Assembly (NCBI RefSeq): GCF_002952055.1
Contig: NZ_CP021255.1
Coordinates: 1,711,501-1,775,500 of the forward strand
Direction: 5' to 3'
DNA: 64,000 bases
From: Desulfobulbus oralis
GTDB taxonomy: Bacteria; Desulfobacterota; Desulfobulbia; Desulfobulbales; Desulfobulbaceae
Shown here piece by piece: positions 8,589 to 17,935 of this stretch (position 1 is its first letter; each line of letters starts with the position of its first letter). The notes under the pieces are model-generated. The model had not been told where the DNA came from and made no database searches. It worked only from the letters and a program-made list of their open reading frames with translations. The position numbers were made by a program, and so were the translations under genes.

Positions 8589-10475
8589 ATGCAGAAATTT
8601 GATATTGCCGTTATAGGCGCAGGCCACGCCGGCTGCGAAGCCGCGCTTGCCGCCGCCCGTTTGGGCCTTTCCACCCTTGTTTGTGTGATGAACGTCGACA
8701 CCATTGGCGCCATGAGCTGCAATCCGGCCATTGGCGGCCTGGCCAAGGGCCATCTGGTGCGGGAAATAGACGCGCTGGGTGGTGAAATGGCACGCAACAT
8801 CGATGCCACTGCCATCCAGTTTCGCCGTCTGAACACCAGCAAGGGGCCGGCAGTGCGTTCCACCCGGGCCCAGGCCGACCGGCTCCTCTATCGCCTGCGC
8901 ATGAAGCGCGTGCTGGAAAATCAGCCCCATCTGGCGCTGCGCCAGGCGGAAGTGACGGAAATTCTGGTGGAGCGGGGCCGGGTGACGGGCATCCGCACAG
9001 CGCTCGATGAAGAGGTGGCCGTGCGTGCCGTGGTGGTGGCCACCGGCACCTTTCTGAATGGCCTGGTGCATGTGGGCTTGAAGCATTTCGGCGCCGGCCG
9101 GCTGGGTGATTTTCCCGCCACCCGGCTTGCAGACTGGTTCAAGGCGCAGGGTTTCGTCATGGGTCGCCTGAAAACCGGCACCGTGCCACGGCTCGACAGC
9201 AACAGCATCGATTACTCCGGGCTGTCTGTCCAGCATGGCGACGATCCGGTGCACTTTTTTTCCTTCGCCACGCCGCCCGGGCCGCCCGCCCTGCCGCAGC
9301 GCCCCTGCTTCATGACCTACACGAACGAGGCGGCCCACGACATCATCCGGGCGTCCATAGACCGGTCGCCCCTGTATGCCGGCATCATCAGGGGCACCGG
9401 TGCGCGCTACTGCCCTTCGGTCGAAGACAAGGTCATGCGCTTTCCCGAAAAGACGCGGCACCAGATCTTTCTGGAGCCGGAAGGCCTGGAGACCATCGAG
9501 GTCTATCCGAACGGCATTTCGACCAGCCTGCCGCTTGAAACCCAGATCCGGATGGTGCATGCCATCAAGGGGCTGGAACAGGCCCGCATCATCCGGCCCG
9601 GCTATGCCATCGAATACGACTTCATCGATCCGCGCGGTCTGAAGCCCTCGCTGGAGACCAAGGCCCTGTCCGGTCTCTTCTTCGCAGGCCAGCTCAACGG
9701 CACCTCGGGCTATGAGGAGGCCGCGGCCCAGGGGCTCATGGCGGGCATCAACGCCGTCCGCTACTGCCGGAATCGGGAGCCGCTGGTCCTAGATCGCTCG
9801 CAGGCCTATCTTGGCGTGTTAATCGATGACCTGGTGACCAAGGGCACGAAGGAACCCTACCGGCTCTTCACCTCCCGGGCTGAATACCGGCTGCTCTTGC
9901 GGGAAGACAATGCGGATATGCGGCTCTGCGCCATCGGCCGGGAGACCGGCCTCCTGGATGAGGCGGCCTGGCGGGCCTTCAACGAGAAGAAGGGCCGGAT
10001 TGACAGGACGATGGCCATGCTGGCGGAGGTGCGTCTGCGGCCTGGCGAGGCGATCAATACCAGACTCCTGGAATTTGGTTCCACGCCGCTCGTGCAGACC
10101 CTGCCCCTGGGTGAACTCCTGAAACGACCCGAGCTCAATCTGCGGCAACTGGCCCTCCTGGCAGCTCTGGCCGAGCCGCCGGCGGAGATTTCGGAGCAGA
10201 CTGGCATGGCGGCAGATGAAATTGAGCTCCAGATCAAATACGAGGGCTATATCCGGCGTCAGGAGGAACAGGTGGCGCGCTTCAAAAAGCTGGAGCGCAT
10301 TGCCCTGCCGGAGGATTTCATCTATCGCGGCCTGCCCGGTCTGTCCAACGAGGTGGTGGAAAAGCTCGAAAGTATCAGACCACGTTCCCTGGGCCAGGCG
10401 GCCCGCATCTCCGGCATCACGCCGGCGGCCATTGCGGTTTTGCAGGTGCATCTGAAACGGCAGGGGAAAATCTGA
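8589..10475 (+). CDS. mnmG: tRNA uridine-5-carboxymethylaminomethyl(34) synthesis enzyme MnmG (GidA)
   Basis: FAD enzyme that with MnmE installs the cmnm5/nm5 group on U34. 628 aa, normal length. It begins with the FAD-binding [20 protein letters not shown] motif. The family signatures [39 protein letters not shown] and [12 protein letters not shown] follow, with the C-terminal helical MnmE-binding region ([20 protein letters not shown]). A GAAGAGA ribosome site precedes the ATG. Transcribed divergently from rpmH. Confidence 0.97.
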   Translation: MQKFDIAVIGAGHAGCEAALAAARLGLSTLVCVMNVDTIGAMSCNPAIGGLAKGHLVREIDALGGEMARNIDATAIQFRRLNTSKGPAVRSTRAQADRLLYRLRMKRVLENQPHLALRQAEVTEILVERGRVTGIRTALDEEVAVRAVVVATGTFLNGLVHVGLKHFGAGRLGDFPATRLADWFKAQGFVMGRLKTGTVPRLDSNSIDYSGLSVQHGDDPVHFFSFATPPGPPALPQRPCFMTYTNEAAHDIIRASIDRSPLYAGIIRGTGARYCPSVEDKVMRFPEKTRHQIFLEPEGLETIEVYPNGISTSLPLETQIRMVHAIKGLEQARIIRPGYAIEYDFIDPRGLKPSLETKALSGLFFAGQLNGTSGYEEAAAQGLMAGINAVRYCRNREPLVLDRSQAYLGVLIDDLVTKGTKEPYRLFTSRAEYRLLLREDNADMRLCAIGRETGLLDEAAWRAFNEKKGRIDRTMAMLAEVRLRPGEAINTRLLEFGSTPLVQTLPLGELLKRPELNLRQLALLAALAEPPAEISEQTGMAADEIELQIKYEGYIRRQEEQVARFKKLERIALPEDFIYRGLPGLSNEVVEKLESIRPRSLGQAARISGITPAAIAVLQVHLKRQGKI

Positions 10476-10781
10476 GGCCCTTTGGCCCGGCAATGTTCCT
10501 GTCCTGTACCGGCAGGATGGCGGTGAAGCGGGTCGGAGGCGGGCAGCAATGGCGTCTCCGGTGGCATTCGCTGTTTTTTCGTGTATTTTCCGGCAGGCGG
10601 CATGGAGCCCGGGCCCGCTCATCGTGGGCCTGCATGATGAGGCCTTCTGTTGAAGCGGCGGCCGGAGCCGATGGCGTCCGTGTCCAGGCAGAGACTCCTG
10701 GGGCGCTTCCACTGGCCAAGCCGCTGTTGCCGGCGCATTGGCACAGACAGGCCGTTGTTCTTTTCCCAAAGGATTTTCATT
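10476..10781. other. mnmG-lgt intergenic stretch, no gene recognised
   Basis: 306 bp between mnmG and the chosen lgt start. The lgt frame is open upstream to 10650, but those residues (Arg-rich, no similarity to Lgt) are not credible coding sequence. No RNA gene, repeat or convincing promoter was seen; the only clear signal is AAAGGA just before 10782. Confidence 0.5.
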
Positions 10782-11582
10782 ATGACCTATCCGAATATCG
10801 ACCCGGTTTTCTTGTCCCTCGGCCCGCTTCAGCTCCGCTGGTACGGCCTGATGTACGTGATTGGCTTTGCTGCCGCCGCGCTGCTGGTGGCCCGGCAGGC
10901 CAGGCGCTTTGGCTGGCAGGAGCTGGAGGCGCATTTCGACAGCCTGAATCTGGTGCTGATTGTGGGTCTGGTTCTGGGCGCCCGCCTGGGCTATGTGTGC
11001 TTTTACAATCCCGGCTACTATCTGGCCCATCCCCTGGAGATTCCGGCTACCTGGTCGGGCGGCATGTCCTTTCACGGCGGCTGCATCGGCGCAGTGCTGG
11101 CTGGACTGTGGTCCAGCCGCAGAAACGGGCTGGATTTCTGGCGGGTGGCGGATCTCTACGTGGTCACGGCGCCGATTGGACTGTTCTTCGGACGCATCGG
11201 CAATTTCATCAACGGGGAGCTGTTCGGCCGGGTCAGCACAGTGCCCTGGGCCATGATTTTTCCGGAGGGCAGCCCCTTGCCGAGGCACCCTTCGCAGCTC
11301 TATGAAAGCCTCTGCGAAGGCCTGTTGCTGTTCGTGCTGTTGTGGTCCCTGAAAGCCCGGCCCTGGGCCCGGCCAGCCAGGCCGTTCTGGCCGCACGGTT
11401 CCATGCTGGCCTGCTTTCTCGCTGGCTACGGCCTGCTGCGCTTTTTTCTGGAATACACCCGGGAGCCGGACGCCCAGTTGGGGCTCCTGTGGCTGGGTTT
11501 TTCCATGGGTCAGTGGCTCTGCCTCCTGATGATCGCCGCAGGCTGCGGGCTGTGGTGGTGGCGCATCCGGGCCACAAGGTGA
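10782..11582 (+). CDS. lgt: Phosphatidylglycerol-prolipoprotein diacylglyceryl transferase
   Basis: First enzyme of lipoprotein maturation in the inner membrane. The start at 10782 (MTYPNIDPVFLSLGPLQLRW) fits the family N-terminus and has AAAGGA about ten bases upstream. 266 aa with seven or so hydrophobic segments. Signatures include RWYGLMYVIGF, SGGMSFHGGCIGAVLA and the Lgt motif GRIGNFINGELFGR; RHPSQLYES and RFFLEYTREPD follow. It ends four bases from the convergent nuclease gene, with no terminator between. Confidence 0.96.
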   Translation: MTYPNIDPVFLSLGPLQLRWYGLMYVIGFAAAALLVARQARRFGWQELEAHFDSLNLVLIVGLVLGARLGYVCFYNPGYYLAHPLEIPATWSGGMSFHGGCIGAVLAGLWSSRRNGLDFWRVADLYVVTAPIGLFFGRIGNFINGELFGRVSTVPWAMIFPEGSPLPRHPSQLYESLCEGLLLFVLLWSLKARPWARPARPFWPHGSMLACFLAGYGLLRFFLEYTREPDAQLGLLWLGFSMGQWLCLLMIAAGCGLWWWRIRATR

Positions 11583-11586
11583 AGCT

Positions 11587-13050
11587 TCAGCGGAAGCGCA
11601 GGCTCACCGGGCAGTGGTCGGAGCCCATGATGTCGGCCAGAATGCCCGCATCAAGCACCCGTGCATCGCTCTTTTCGTCCACCACAAAATAGTCGATTCT
11701 CCAGCCGATATTCTTCTGGCGGGCATTGGCGCGATAACTCCACCAGCTGTACTGGCCCGGGTCGGGGCAGAATTTGCGAAAGGTGTCCAGGTAGCCGGCG
11801 GCCAGGAAACTGTCCATCCAGGCGCGCTCCTCGTCGGAAAAGCCGGCATTGCCCCGGTTCTCCCTGGGCCGGGCCAGATCGATCTCCTGATGGGCCACGT
11901 TGAAGTCGCCGCAGAGCACCACGCTTTTTTCCGCCTTCAGGCGGTTCGCATAGGCCAGCATGGCCTCGTCAAAGGCCAGTTTGTAGTCCAGGCGTTTCAG
12001 CTCCTCCTGGGCGTTTGGGAAATAGGCGTTGATGAAAAAGAAATCCGAAAATTCAAGGGTCAAAATACGGCCTTCCCGGTCGAATTCCGGCTGGTCGATG
12101 CCGTAGCGCACCCTGAGCGGTTCTCTCCTGCTCAGGACCGCGGTGCCGGAATAGCCCTTTTTCTCCGCAGCGTGCCAGAAGCTGTGATAACCGGGCAGGT
12201 TGCGGATCTCCTCCGGCAACTGTTCGGGCTGGGCCTTGATTTCCTGCAGGGCCACGATATCGGCATTCACGGTCTTCAGGACCTCGATCAGCCCCTTGCC
12301 GAGGGCGGCGCGCAGGCCATTGACATTCCACGACAGAAAAAGCTGGCCCACATTGCCGACCGGCATTTCGCCTGTTGTTCCGGACCTTGCCCGGCCCGGC
12401 CTGCGGGGGCTGACGCCCAGCCGGGGACACAGATCGGCCAGAGGACAGGCGTCGCAGTGCGGCGCCACGGGTCGACAGATGGACTGGCCAAAGGCCACCA
12501 GAAGCCCGTTGATGCGAATCCAGTACTTTTCCGGCAGTTTTTCCCTGAGCGCCATTTCCGTGGCCAAAGGCGTGTCGGTCGCCACATAGGCCCAGATGTT
12601 CATGATGCGGTGCACGTGGGTGTCAACGCAGATGGCGGGCAGGCCGAAGGCCACGCTGCGCACCAGATTGGCCGTCTTGCGGCCCACACCCGGCAGGGTG
12701 AGCAGATCGTCGATCGCGCTGGGCACCTGACCCTCGAATTTTCCGGCCAGTGCGGCGGGGAGCAGGCTCAGGTGTCTGGCCTTGTTGCGGAAGAATCCCA
12801 CCGGAAAGATGAGCTGCTCTATGGCGGATGCATCCAGCCTGGCCAGTTGCTCCGGAGTCGTTGCCTGCGCGAAGAGCCGGCCGGCCGCGGCGGCGGTGAC
12901 ATCATCCTTGGTGCGGGCGGAAAGGATGGTGGCCACCAGAACCTTGAAGGGATCTCTGGTCTGCACCGCGATCAGGTCAACGATCGGCGTGTGCAGCGCG
13001 GCGACGGTTTTTTCCAGCCTGGAAACAGCCTCGTCTATCGGAAATGTCAT
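11587..13050 (-). CDS. Endonuclease III - exonuclease III fusion (base-excision repair)
   Basis: One 487-residue frame holds two normally separate repair enzymes. Residues 1-215 are endonuclease III (Nth): helix-hairpin-helix LPGVGRKTANLV with the catalytic lysine, VDTHVHR with the catalytic aspartate, and a C-x6-C-x2-C-x5-C iron-sulphur loop (CRPVAPHCDACPLADLC). After a short Arg/Gly/Pro linker (about 216-237) residues 238-487 are an exonuclease III / AP endonuclease: WNVNGLRA, ALQEIK, GDFNVAH, and DIMGSDHCPVSL. Both active sites look complete, so one chain could remove oxidised pyrimidines and cut the abasic strand. No stop or frameshift separates the halves. Confidence 0.93.
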   Translation of the reverse strand: MTFPIDEAVSRLEKTVAALHTPIVDLIAVQTRDPFKVLVATILSARTKDDVTAAAAGRLFAQATTPEQLARLDASAIEQLIFPVGFFRNKARHLSLLPAALAGKFEGQVPSAIDDLLTLPGVGRKTANLVRSVAFGLPAICVDTHVHRIMNIWAYVATDTPLATEMALREKLPEKYWIRINGLLVAFGQSICRPVAPHCDACPLADLCPRLGVSPRRPGRARSGTTGEMPVGNVGQLFLSWNVNGLRAALGKGLIEVLKTVNADIVALQEIKAQPEQLPEEIRNLPGYHSFWHAAEKKGYSGTAVLSRREPLRVRYGIDQPEFDREGRILTLEFSDFFFINAYFPNAQEELKRLDYKLAFDEAMLAYANRLKAEKSVVLCGDFNVAHQEIDLARPRENRGNAGFSDEERAWMDSFLAAGYLDTFRKFCPDPGQYSWWSYRANARQKNIGWRIDYFVVDEKSDARVLDAGILADIMGSDHCPVSLRFR

Positions 13051-13060
13051 GATTGGAACC

Positions 13061-13960
13061 CTACAGGTCTTCTGCGGAAAAGGGCACGGCGTCCCGGATG
13101 TCGTTCAGATCGGCCAGCAGCATGAAGAGTCGGTCAAATCCCAGGGCAATGCCCGCGGCCTCCGGCATCCTTTCCAGGTCTTCCAGAAAGCGTTCCGGCA
13201 TGGCGGCCTTCCGGCCTGCTGCCTCGATCGTCGTGATTGCGGCGGCAAAGCGTTCCCTTTGCTCGGCCGCATCGTTGAGTTCGGAAAAGCCGTTTGCCAG
13301 CTCGATGCCAGCCACATAGAGTTCGAAGCGTTCGGCAATTTCCCGGTTCTCCGGACTTTTTCTGGCGAGTGAACCCAGGGCCACCGGATAGTCGCAAAGA
13401 AAGGTCGGCCGACCCTGGCCCAGATGCGGCTCAATGCGCTCGACCAGCACCTCCTCGAAGCGGTCCTCCCTGATTGCCGCTTCCGGCGTGCTGCCGGCAT
13501 AGCGTTGAAAGGCGTCTTGAATCGTCAGTCGCTCCCAGGGTGCGCTGAGGTCGATTTCCCGCCCCTGCCAGGTGATGCAGCCTGGCTTCTGCAGGCCCGG
13601 GAATCCGGCCAGCTCGGCCGCAAGACAGGAGAACAGCCTTTCGCATTCGCTCATCAGATCGTGGTAGTCGGCATGGGCCCGGTACCACTCCAGCATGGCG
13701 AATTCGCCCTGGTGCAGGCGGCCGTTTTCTTCTTTGCGGAAACAATGACAGAGCTGAAAGAGGCGCGGGCAGCCGCGGGCGAGCAGGCGCTTCATGCAGG
13801 CTTCCGGCGAGCAGTGCAGCCAGAAGCCCTCGGAAGCGTAGGGAACCAGATGCGCCTCCGGCAAAAGCAGTGGCAGGCGCAGGGGAGTGTCAACCTCGAT
13901 GTAGCCGTTTTCCAGAAAAAACGAGCGCAGCGCTCCGAAACAGGCGGAGCGCCGCGTCAG
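13061..13960 (-). CDS. epmA: EF-P lysine lysyltransferase-like EpmA (GenX/PoxA), unusual start
   Basis: Paralogue of the class II lysyl-tRNA synthetase catalytic core that attaches (beta-)lysine to elongation factor P. It carries PEAHLVPYASEGFWLHCSPE, LFQLCHCFRKEENGRLHQGE, FAMLEWYRAH and the C-terminal motif 3 GIALGFDRLFML. The first ordinary start codon in frame is a TTG at 13864 (804 nt to the stop). However, translated homology continues upstream without a stop (FFLENGYIEVDTPLRLPLLL) to about 13960. The only possible starts there are CTG codons, and the frame closes at 13993. The CTG at 13960 is given here as a tentative start. It lies just downstream of efp, its substrate. Confidence 0.85.
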   Translation of the reverse strand: MTRRSACFGALRSFFLENGYIEVDTPLRLPLLLPEAHLVPYASEGFWLHCSPEACMKRLLARGCPRLFQLCHCFRKEENGRLHQGEFAMLEWYRAHADYHDLMSECERLFSCLAAELAGFPGLQKPGCITWQGREIDLSAPWERLTIQDAFQRYAGSTPEAAIREDRFEEVLVERIEPHLGQGRPTFLCDYPVALGSLARKSPENREIAERFELYVAGIELANGFSELNDAAEQRERFAAAITTIEAAGRKAAMPERFLEDLERMPEAAGIALGFDRLFMLLADLNDIRDAVPFSAEDL

Positions 13961-13982
13961 CCCCCGGGGCCCAGGCCTGGCA

Positions 13983-14546
13983 TCACTCTTTCACGCGCTT
14001 GATGAACTCGCCGGTGCGGGTGTCGATCTGGATTTTCTCGCCCTGCTCGATGTAGGGCGGCACCTGCAGTTGAAAGCCGGTCTGCACCGTGACGGGCTTG
14101 GTATCGGTGCCCGTGGTGTCGCCCTTGGCCCATGGGTCGGCCACGGTCACTTCCAAAACCACGAAGGTGGGCAGGGTGATGTCAATCGGCCGGTCGCCGA
14201 AAAAGAGCACCTGCACCTCCATGTTGTCGATCAGGTAGTTCAGGTTGTCGCCCAGTTGCTCGCGGGTGAGGGTGACCTGCTCGTAGTTGGCTGTGTCCAT
14301 GAAGTGAAAGTCGTCGCCCTGGCCGTAGAGGAACTGCATGCTGCGTTCATCCAGATGCGCCTCTTCGAACTTGTCGTTGGAACGGTAGGTCTGGGTGAAC
14401 TGGATGCCGGTGATCATGTTGCGCATTTTGGTGCGGTACAGGGCCTGGCCCTTGCCCGGCTTGGAAAAATCGAACTCGGTGACGATATAGGGTTCGCCGT
14501 CAATCTGAATCTTCAGTCCCTTGCGCAAATCGGAAGCAGTGTACAT
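13983..14546 (-). CDS. efp: Elongation factor P
   Basis: Relieves ribosomes stalled at polyproline. 187 aa with the three-barrel EF-P layout: the N-terminal KOW-like domain, the middle OB domain (EQVTLTREQLGDNLNYLIDN) and the C-terminal signature VTVADPWAKGDTTG with the final PPYIEQGEKIQIDTRTGEF. The tip loop reads SKPGKGQA, so residue 32 is a lysine in the position modified by EpmA/EpmB. Downstream epmA and an EpmB-like gene at 45.4 kb agree with lysine-type modification. Confidence 0.96.
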   Translation of the reverse strand: MYTASDLRKGLKIQIDGEPYIVTEFDFSKPGKGQALYRTKMRNMITGIQFTQTYRSNDKFEEAHLDERSMQFLYGQGDDFHFMDTANYEQVTLTREQLGDNLNYLIDNMEVQVLFFGDRPIDITLPTFVVLEVTVADPWAKGDTTGTDTKPVTVQTGFQLQVPPYIEQGEKIQIDTRTGEFIKRVKE

Positions 14547-14675
14547 GGTGGTTGCCCCTTGTGAACGGAAAATTGAAACCTTTCTATCTATCGTATGCGC
14601 TCCCTAAGCGCAAGCGCTTCTTCAGGCGGGAAGGCAAAAGGAAGCATACGAGTTGCTCCCCCATGCAAAAATAAA

Positions 14676-14703
14676 TTGACTTGAAATAGATGCGCGGTAT
14701 AGA
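14676..14703 (+). promoter_or_regulatory. Probable promoter of the feo operon
   Basis: TTGACT (14676-14681) and TATAGA (14698-14703) with a 16-bp spacer lie about 50 bp before the first feoA. The flanking sequence is AT-rich. An iron-box (Fur) match was looked for and not convincingly found. Confidence 0.55.
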
Positions 14704-14754
14704 ATTTGCTCAAACTAATTTTCTATTCCAATCAAAACATATCGGACACCAACC

Positions 14755-15060
14755 ATGAAAGACGACAATAACCTGCATACGTTGCCGGCGGGCGGCAGTG
14801 CAGAGCCCCCCCAGTGCGCCGGGCGTTCTGGCGCGATGTTTCCCCTGACGATGGGCGCATCGGACGAAAAGGTCTGCGTCGTCCGGATCCCCGCAGGCCA
14901 GGGCGCTGCAGAGCGTCTGGCCAGCATGGGTATCCAGCAGGGCGATGTAGTGAAAGTGGTTCAGAATCAGGGCGGGTCGCTGCTCATTGAAACCGCTGCG
15001 GGAGGACGCTATGTCCTGGGCGGCGGCATGGCAAACAAAATCTACGTGACAAGGGAGTAG
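14755..15060 (+). CDS. feoA: FeoA-domain protein (first copy, N-terminally extended)
   Basis: Small SH3-like accessory protein of the ferrous iron transporter. 101 aa; residues 1-30 are a variable extension. The FeoA domain runs from about residue 31 to the end, with the typical GQGAAERLASMGIQQGDVV and a C-terminal hydrophobic strand (GGRYVLGGGMANKIYV). First gene of a four-gene operon: the second feoA starts after one base. Confidence 0.88.
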   Translation: MKDDNNLHTLPAGGSAEPPQCAGRSGAMFPLTMGASDEKVCVVRIPAGQGAAERLASMGIQQGDVVKVVQNQGGSLLIETAAGGRYVLGGGMANKIYVTRE

Positions 15061-15061
15061 T

Positions 15062-15304
15062 ATGTCGACGACACTTGCGGATTTGGCAGTCGGGACAAAA
15101 GGCGTGATTCAGGGTTACAGCAAAGAGGGTGGCAGTTACCGGGGCCGCCTGTTGTCCATGGGACTGACCAAGGGCACCGGATTCGAGATCAAGCGCATCG
15201 CGCCCATGGGGGATCCGGTGGAAATCATCGTGAAAGGTTACAGTCTTGCCCTCCGTAAGGATGAGGCGAGAGCGCTCCTGGTGGAGCAGGGGGGGCGGCT
15301 ATGA
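15062..15304 (+). CDS. feoA: FeoA-domain protein (second copy)
   Basis: 80 aa, essentially a single FeoA domain: TLADLAVGTKGVIQGYS, GRLLSMGLTKGTGFEIKRIA and GDPVEIIVKGYSLALRKDEA. The stop overlaps the feoB ATG (ATGA), so feoB is translationally coupled. Two separate feoA genes before feoB is a pattern known from delta-proteobacteria and Firmicutes; the division of labour is unknown. Confidence 0.93.
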   Translation: MSTTLADLAVGTKGVIQGYSKEGGSYRGRLLSMGLTKGTGFEIKRIAPMGDPVEIIVKGYSLALRKDEARALLVEQGGRL

Positions 15305-17646
15305 CGCGCTTGACTGTAGGCGTGGTGGGCAACCCCAACTGCGGCAAAACCACACTGTTCAATGCACTGACCGGCGCGCGCCAGCAGGTTGGCAACTGGC
15401 CAGGCGTCACGGTTGACCGCAAGGTCGGCCACTATTCATGGCAAGGTGTCGACGTGGAGCTGGTGGACACGCCGGGCATCTATTCGCTGTCCGCCTCGTC
15501 CCTGGACGAAGAGGTGACGCGCAATTTCGTGCTGTCCCGCGAAGCTGCCCTCATCGTCAACATCGTGGATGCCTCCAACATCGAGCGCAACCTGTACCTG
15601 ACTGCGCAGCTTCTGGAAATGCAGGCAAAGGTGCTGGTGGCCCTCAACATGATGGATATGGCCGCCTTGCGCGGGCTTGACATTGACGTGGAAGAGCTGT
15701 CCAGGCGGCTGGGCTGCCCGGTTGTGCCCATGTCGGCCAGCCAGGGCAAGGGCATTGACGACCTGCGGGCGGCGGTCGCCAGTTTTGCCGACAATGCCTT
15801 GGCCTTTTCGCCGGTCCCGGCCGAATATCCGGGCTCTGTGCAGGAGGCGCAGCGCCTGCTTGCCGGTGAGCTCGCCGCCGAGCAAAGTCTGGGCCGTATG
15901 CCGCTGGACTGGGTGGCGCTCAAGCTCCTGGAGGGCGAAGCCGCGCCGGTCCCCGGCTTCACGCTGAACAGCCGGCTCGCCCCGGTGGTGGCAGCGCAGC
16001 GGCAGTATATCGAGACCCGGGAAGAGGAGGACTGCGACATTGTCATCGCCTCGGCACGCTACGCATTCATCTCCAGGCTCACGGAAGGCGTGATAAAGCG
16101 ACGCGGCGAGGCCAATGCCTCGCTCACCGAAAAAATCGACAGGTTCGCGCTCAGCCGCATCTGGGGTATTCCCCTCTTTCTGGTGGCCATGTACCTCACC
16201 TTCATGATCACCATCAATGTGGGCAATGTCTTCATCGATTTCTTCGACCAGCTCTTCGCCACAGTATTCGTGAACGGCTTCAAGGAACTGCTCGCCACCC
16301 TCCATGCGCCGGCGTGGCTGCAGGTTGTCCTGGCGAATGGCGTTGGCGGTGGCATCCAGACGATATCCACCTTTGTGCCGCCCATTTTCTTCATGTTTCT
16401 GTGCCTGTCCTTTCTGGAAGATTCCGGTTACATGGCCCGCGCGGCCTTTGTCATGGACCGCTTCATGCGGGTGATCGGTCTGCCGGGCAAGGCCTTCGTG
16501 CCCATGCTGGTGGGTTTTGGCTGCAACGTGCCGGCCATCATGGCCACCCGCACACTGGAGAGCCAGCGCGACCGCTTCATGACCATCAGCATGAACCCCT
16601 TCATGTCCTGCGGCGCGCGACTGCCGGTCTACGCGCTGTTTGCCGCGGCCTTTTTCCCGAGAGGCGGCCAGAACATCGTGTTTCTGATCTATCTGATCGG
16701 TGTGGCCATGGCGGTTTTGACCGGCCTTGTTCTGAAGCACACGCTGCTGCGTGGAGAGGCCACGCCCTTTGTCATGGAGCTGCCGCCCTACCATCTGCCC
16801 TCCTGGAAGGCGGTGGGCCTGCGCACCTACGAGCGGGTCATGGCCTTCATCAAGCGGGCTGGCAAGATCATCATTCCGATCATCCTTGTCCTCGCCTTTC
16901 TCAATTCGCTGGGTACGGACGGCAGTTTCGGCAACGAGGATACCAAAAACTCCGTGCTGTCTGAAATCAGCCAGAAAATTGTGCCCGCGGTGCGCCCCAT
17001 TGGCGTGACCGAGGAGAACTGGCCGGGTGTGGTCGGCCTGTTTACCGGCATTTTTGCCAAGGAAGCGGTCATCGGCACCATCAACTCGCTCTATGCCGGC
17101 ATGGCCGAAAGCGACGGAGCCGCCGGGGGCGAAGCGGCAGAGGAAGAGGAACCCTTCTCCTTCTGGGGCGGCATCCGGGGCGCCCTGGCCACCATTCCGG
17201 AGAAAGCCCGGGAGCTGGGCGGCACCTTCCTGGATCCGCTGGGCATTGCAGTGGACACGAATGAGAAAGACGCGGCCGAGAAGCTGGAGGTGGATGCCAG
17301 CGTCTTCACGGTCATGCGGAGCCTGTTTGACGGCAAGGCCGGGGCTTTTGCCTACATGCTTTTTGTGCTCATGTATGCGCCCTGCGTGGCCGCCCTCTCG
17401 GCAGTGTACCGGGAGACCACCCTCTGCTGGACGCTTTTTGTGGCCTTCTGGAACACCATGCTGGCCTTTGTGGTGGCCTCCTCCTTCTATCAGATCATGA
17501 CCTTCCGGCAACATCCGGGCTATTCCACCACTGTGCTGCTGTCAGCCTGGGGCCTCTTTTTCTGTGTGCTTCTGGCCATGTATATCCGGGGCAGCAAGAC
17601 CGCGCAGGATGCGGCGGAACTGGCGCGGGCGGTCCCTGTTTCGTGA
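15301..17646 (+). CDS. feoB: Ferrous iron transport protein B
   Basis: Inner-membrane Fe(II) transporter with an N-terminal GTPase domain. 781 aa. G1 is GNPNCGKTTLFN and G3 is DTPGIYSL. A helical guanine-dissociation-inhibitor-like domain follows (about residues 170-270). The membrane core has two Gate motifs (LVGFGCNVPAIMATRTLESQ and the second repeat around MYAPCVAALSAVYRET) plus FAKEAVIGTINSLY. An acidic loop (GGEAAEEEEPF) precedes a lengthened periplasmic/cytosolic segment. Coupled to feoA upstream and feoC downstream. Confidence 0.97.
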   Translation: MTRLTVGVVGNPNCGKTTLFNALTGARQQVGNWPGVTVDRKVGHYSWQGVDVELVDTPGIYSLSASSLDEEVTRNFVLSREAALIVNIVDASNIERNLYLTAQLLEMQAKVLVALNMMDMAALRGLDIDVEELSRRLGCPVVPMSASQGKGIDDLRAAVASFADNALAFSPVPAEYPGSVQEAQRLLAGELAAEQSLGRMPLDWVALKLLEGEAAPVPGFTLNSRLAPVVAAQRQYIETREEEDCDIVIASARYAFISRLTEGVIKRRGEANASLTEKIDRFALSRIWGIPLFLVAMYLTFMITINVGNVFIDFFDQLFATVFVNGFKELLATLHAPAWLQVVLANGVGGGIQTISTFVPPIFFMFLCLSFLEDSGYMARAAFVMDRFMRVIGLPGKAFVPMLVGFGCNVPAIMATRTLESQRDRFMTISMNPFMSCGARLPVYALFAAAFFPRGGQNIVFLIYLIGVAMAVLTGLVLKHTLLRGEATPFVMELPPYHLPSWKAVGLRTYERVMAFIKRAGKIIIPIILVLAFLNSLGTDGSFGNEDTKNSVLSEISQKIVPAVRPIGVTEENWPGVVGLFTGIFAKEAVIGTINSLYAGMAESDGAAGGEAAEEEEPFSFWGGIRGALATIPEKARELGGTFLDPLGIAVDTNEKDAAEKLEVDASVFTVMRSLFDGKAGAFAYMLFVLMYAPCVAALSAVYRETTLCWTLFVAFWNTMLAFVVASSFYQIMTFRQHPGYSTTVLLSAWGLFFCVLLAMYIRGSKTAQDAAELARAVPVS

Positions 17647-17654
17647 GGCGCTTT

Positions 17655-17903
17655 ATGGATTTGATTCAGGTCAAGAAATATTTGCAGGAACGGCGGGCGG
17701 TCACCCTGAAGGACGTGTCCACTCATTTCAATCAGAATGCCGACACCGTACGGCCGTTGCTGGATACCTGGGTGGGCAAGGGCAAGGTCAAACGCGTCGT
17801 GGGCAAGTCCTGCGGCAAGGGCTGCTGCCAGTGCGACCCGGATACCCTGGAAGTCTACGAGTGGATCGGCGCGAGCATCGAAGGAGAGGGGGAGAAGCCC
17901 TGA
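17655..17903 (+). CDS. feoC: FeoC-like winged-helix protein
   Basis: 82 aa. The start at 17655 is chosen because GAGG lies six bases upstream and the N-terminus MDLIQVKKYLQERRAVTLKD aligns with FeoC; a GTG at 17643 is possible. A winged-helix fold (to about residue 55) is followed by four cysteines in SCGKGCCQC. These resemble the Fe-S or redox-sensing cluster of enterobacterial FeoC. It directly follows feoB, fitting a role in controlling FeoB stability or expression. Confidence 0.85.
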   Translation: MDLIQVKKYLQERRAVTLKDVSTHFNQNADTVRPLLDTWVGKGKVKRVVGKSCGKGCCQCDPDTLEVYEWIGASIEGEGEKP

Positions 17904-17935
17904 CAGTGGCAGCTAACAGCCGTTTTGCCGCTTCG

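Noticed and set aside
10476-10781. Small RNA or leader gene before lgt
   Set aside because: No conserved structure, promoter or terminator that I could support.
14700-14754. Fur box upstream of feoA
   Set aside because: AT-rich, but no acceptable match to the GATAATGATAATCATTATC-type palindrome by eye.
15436-17514. 692-codon minus-strand frame opposite feoB
   Set aside because: His/Gly/Arg-rich antisense translation of a well-conserved gene; no ribosome site or family.
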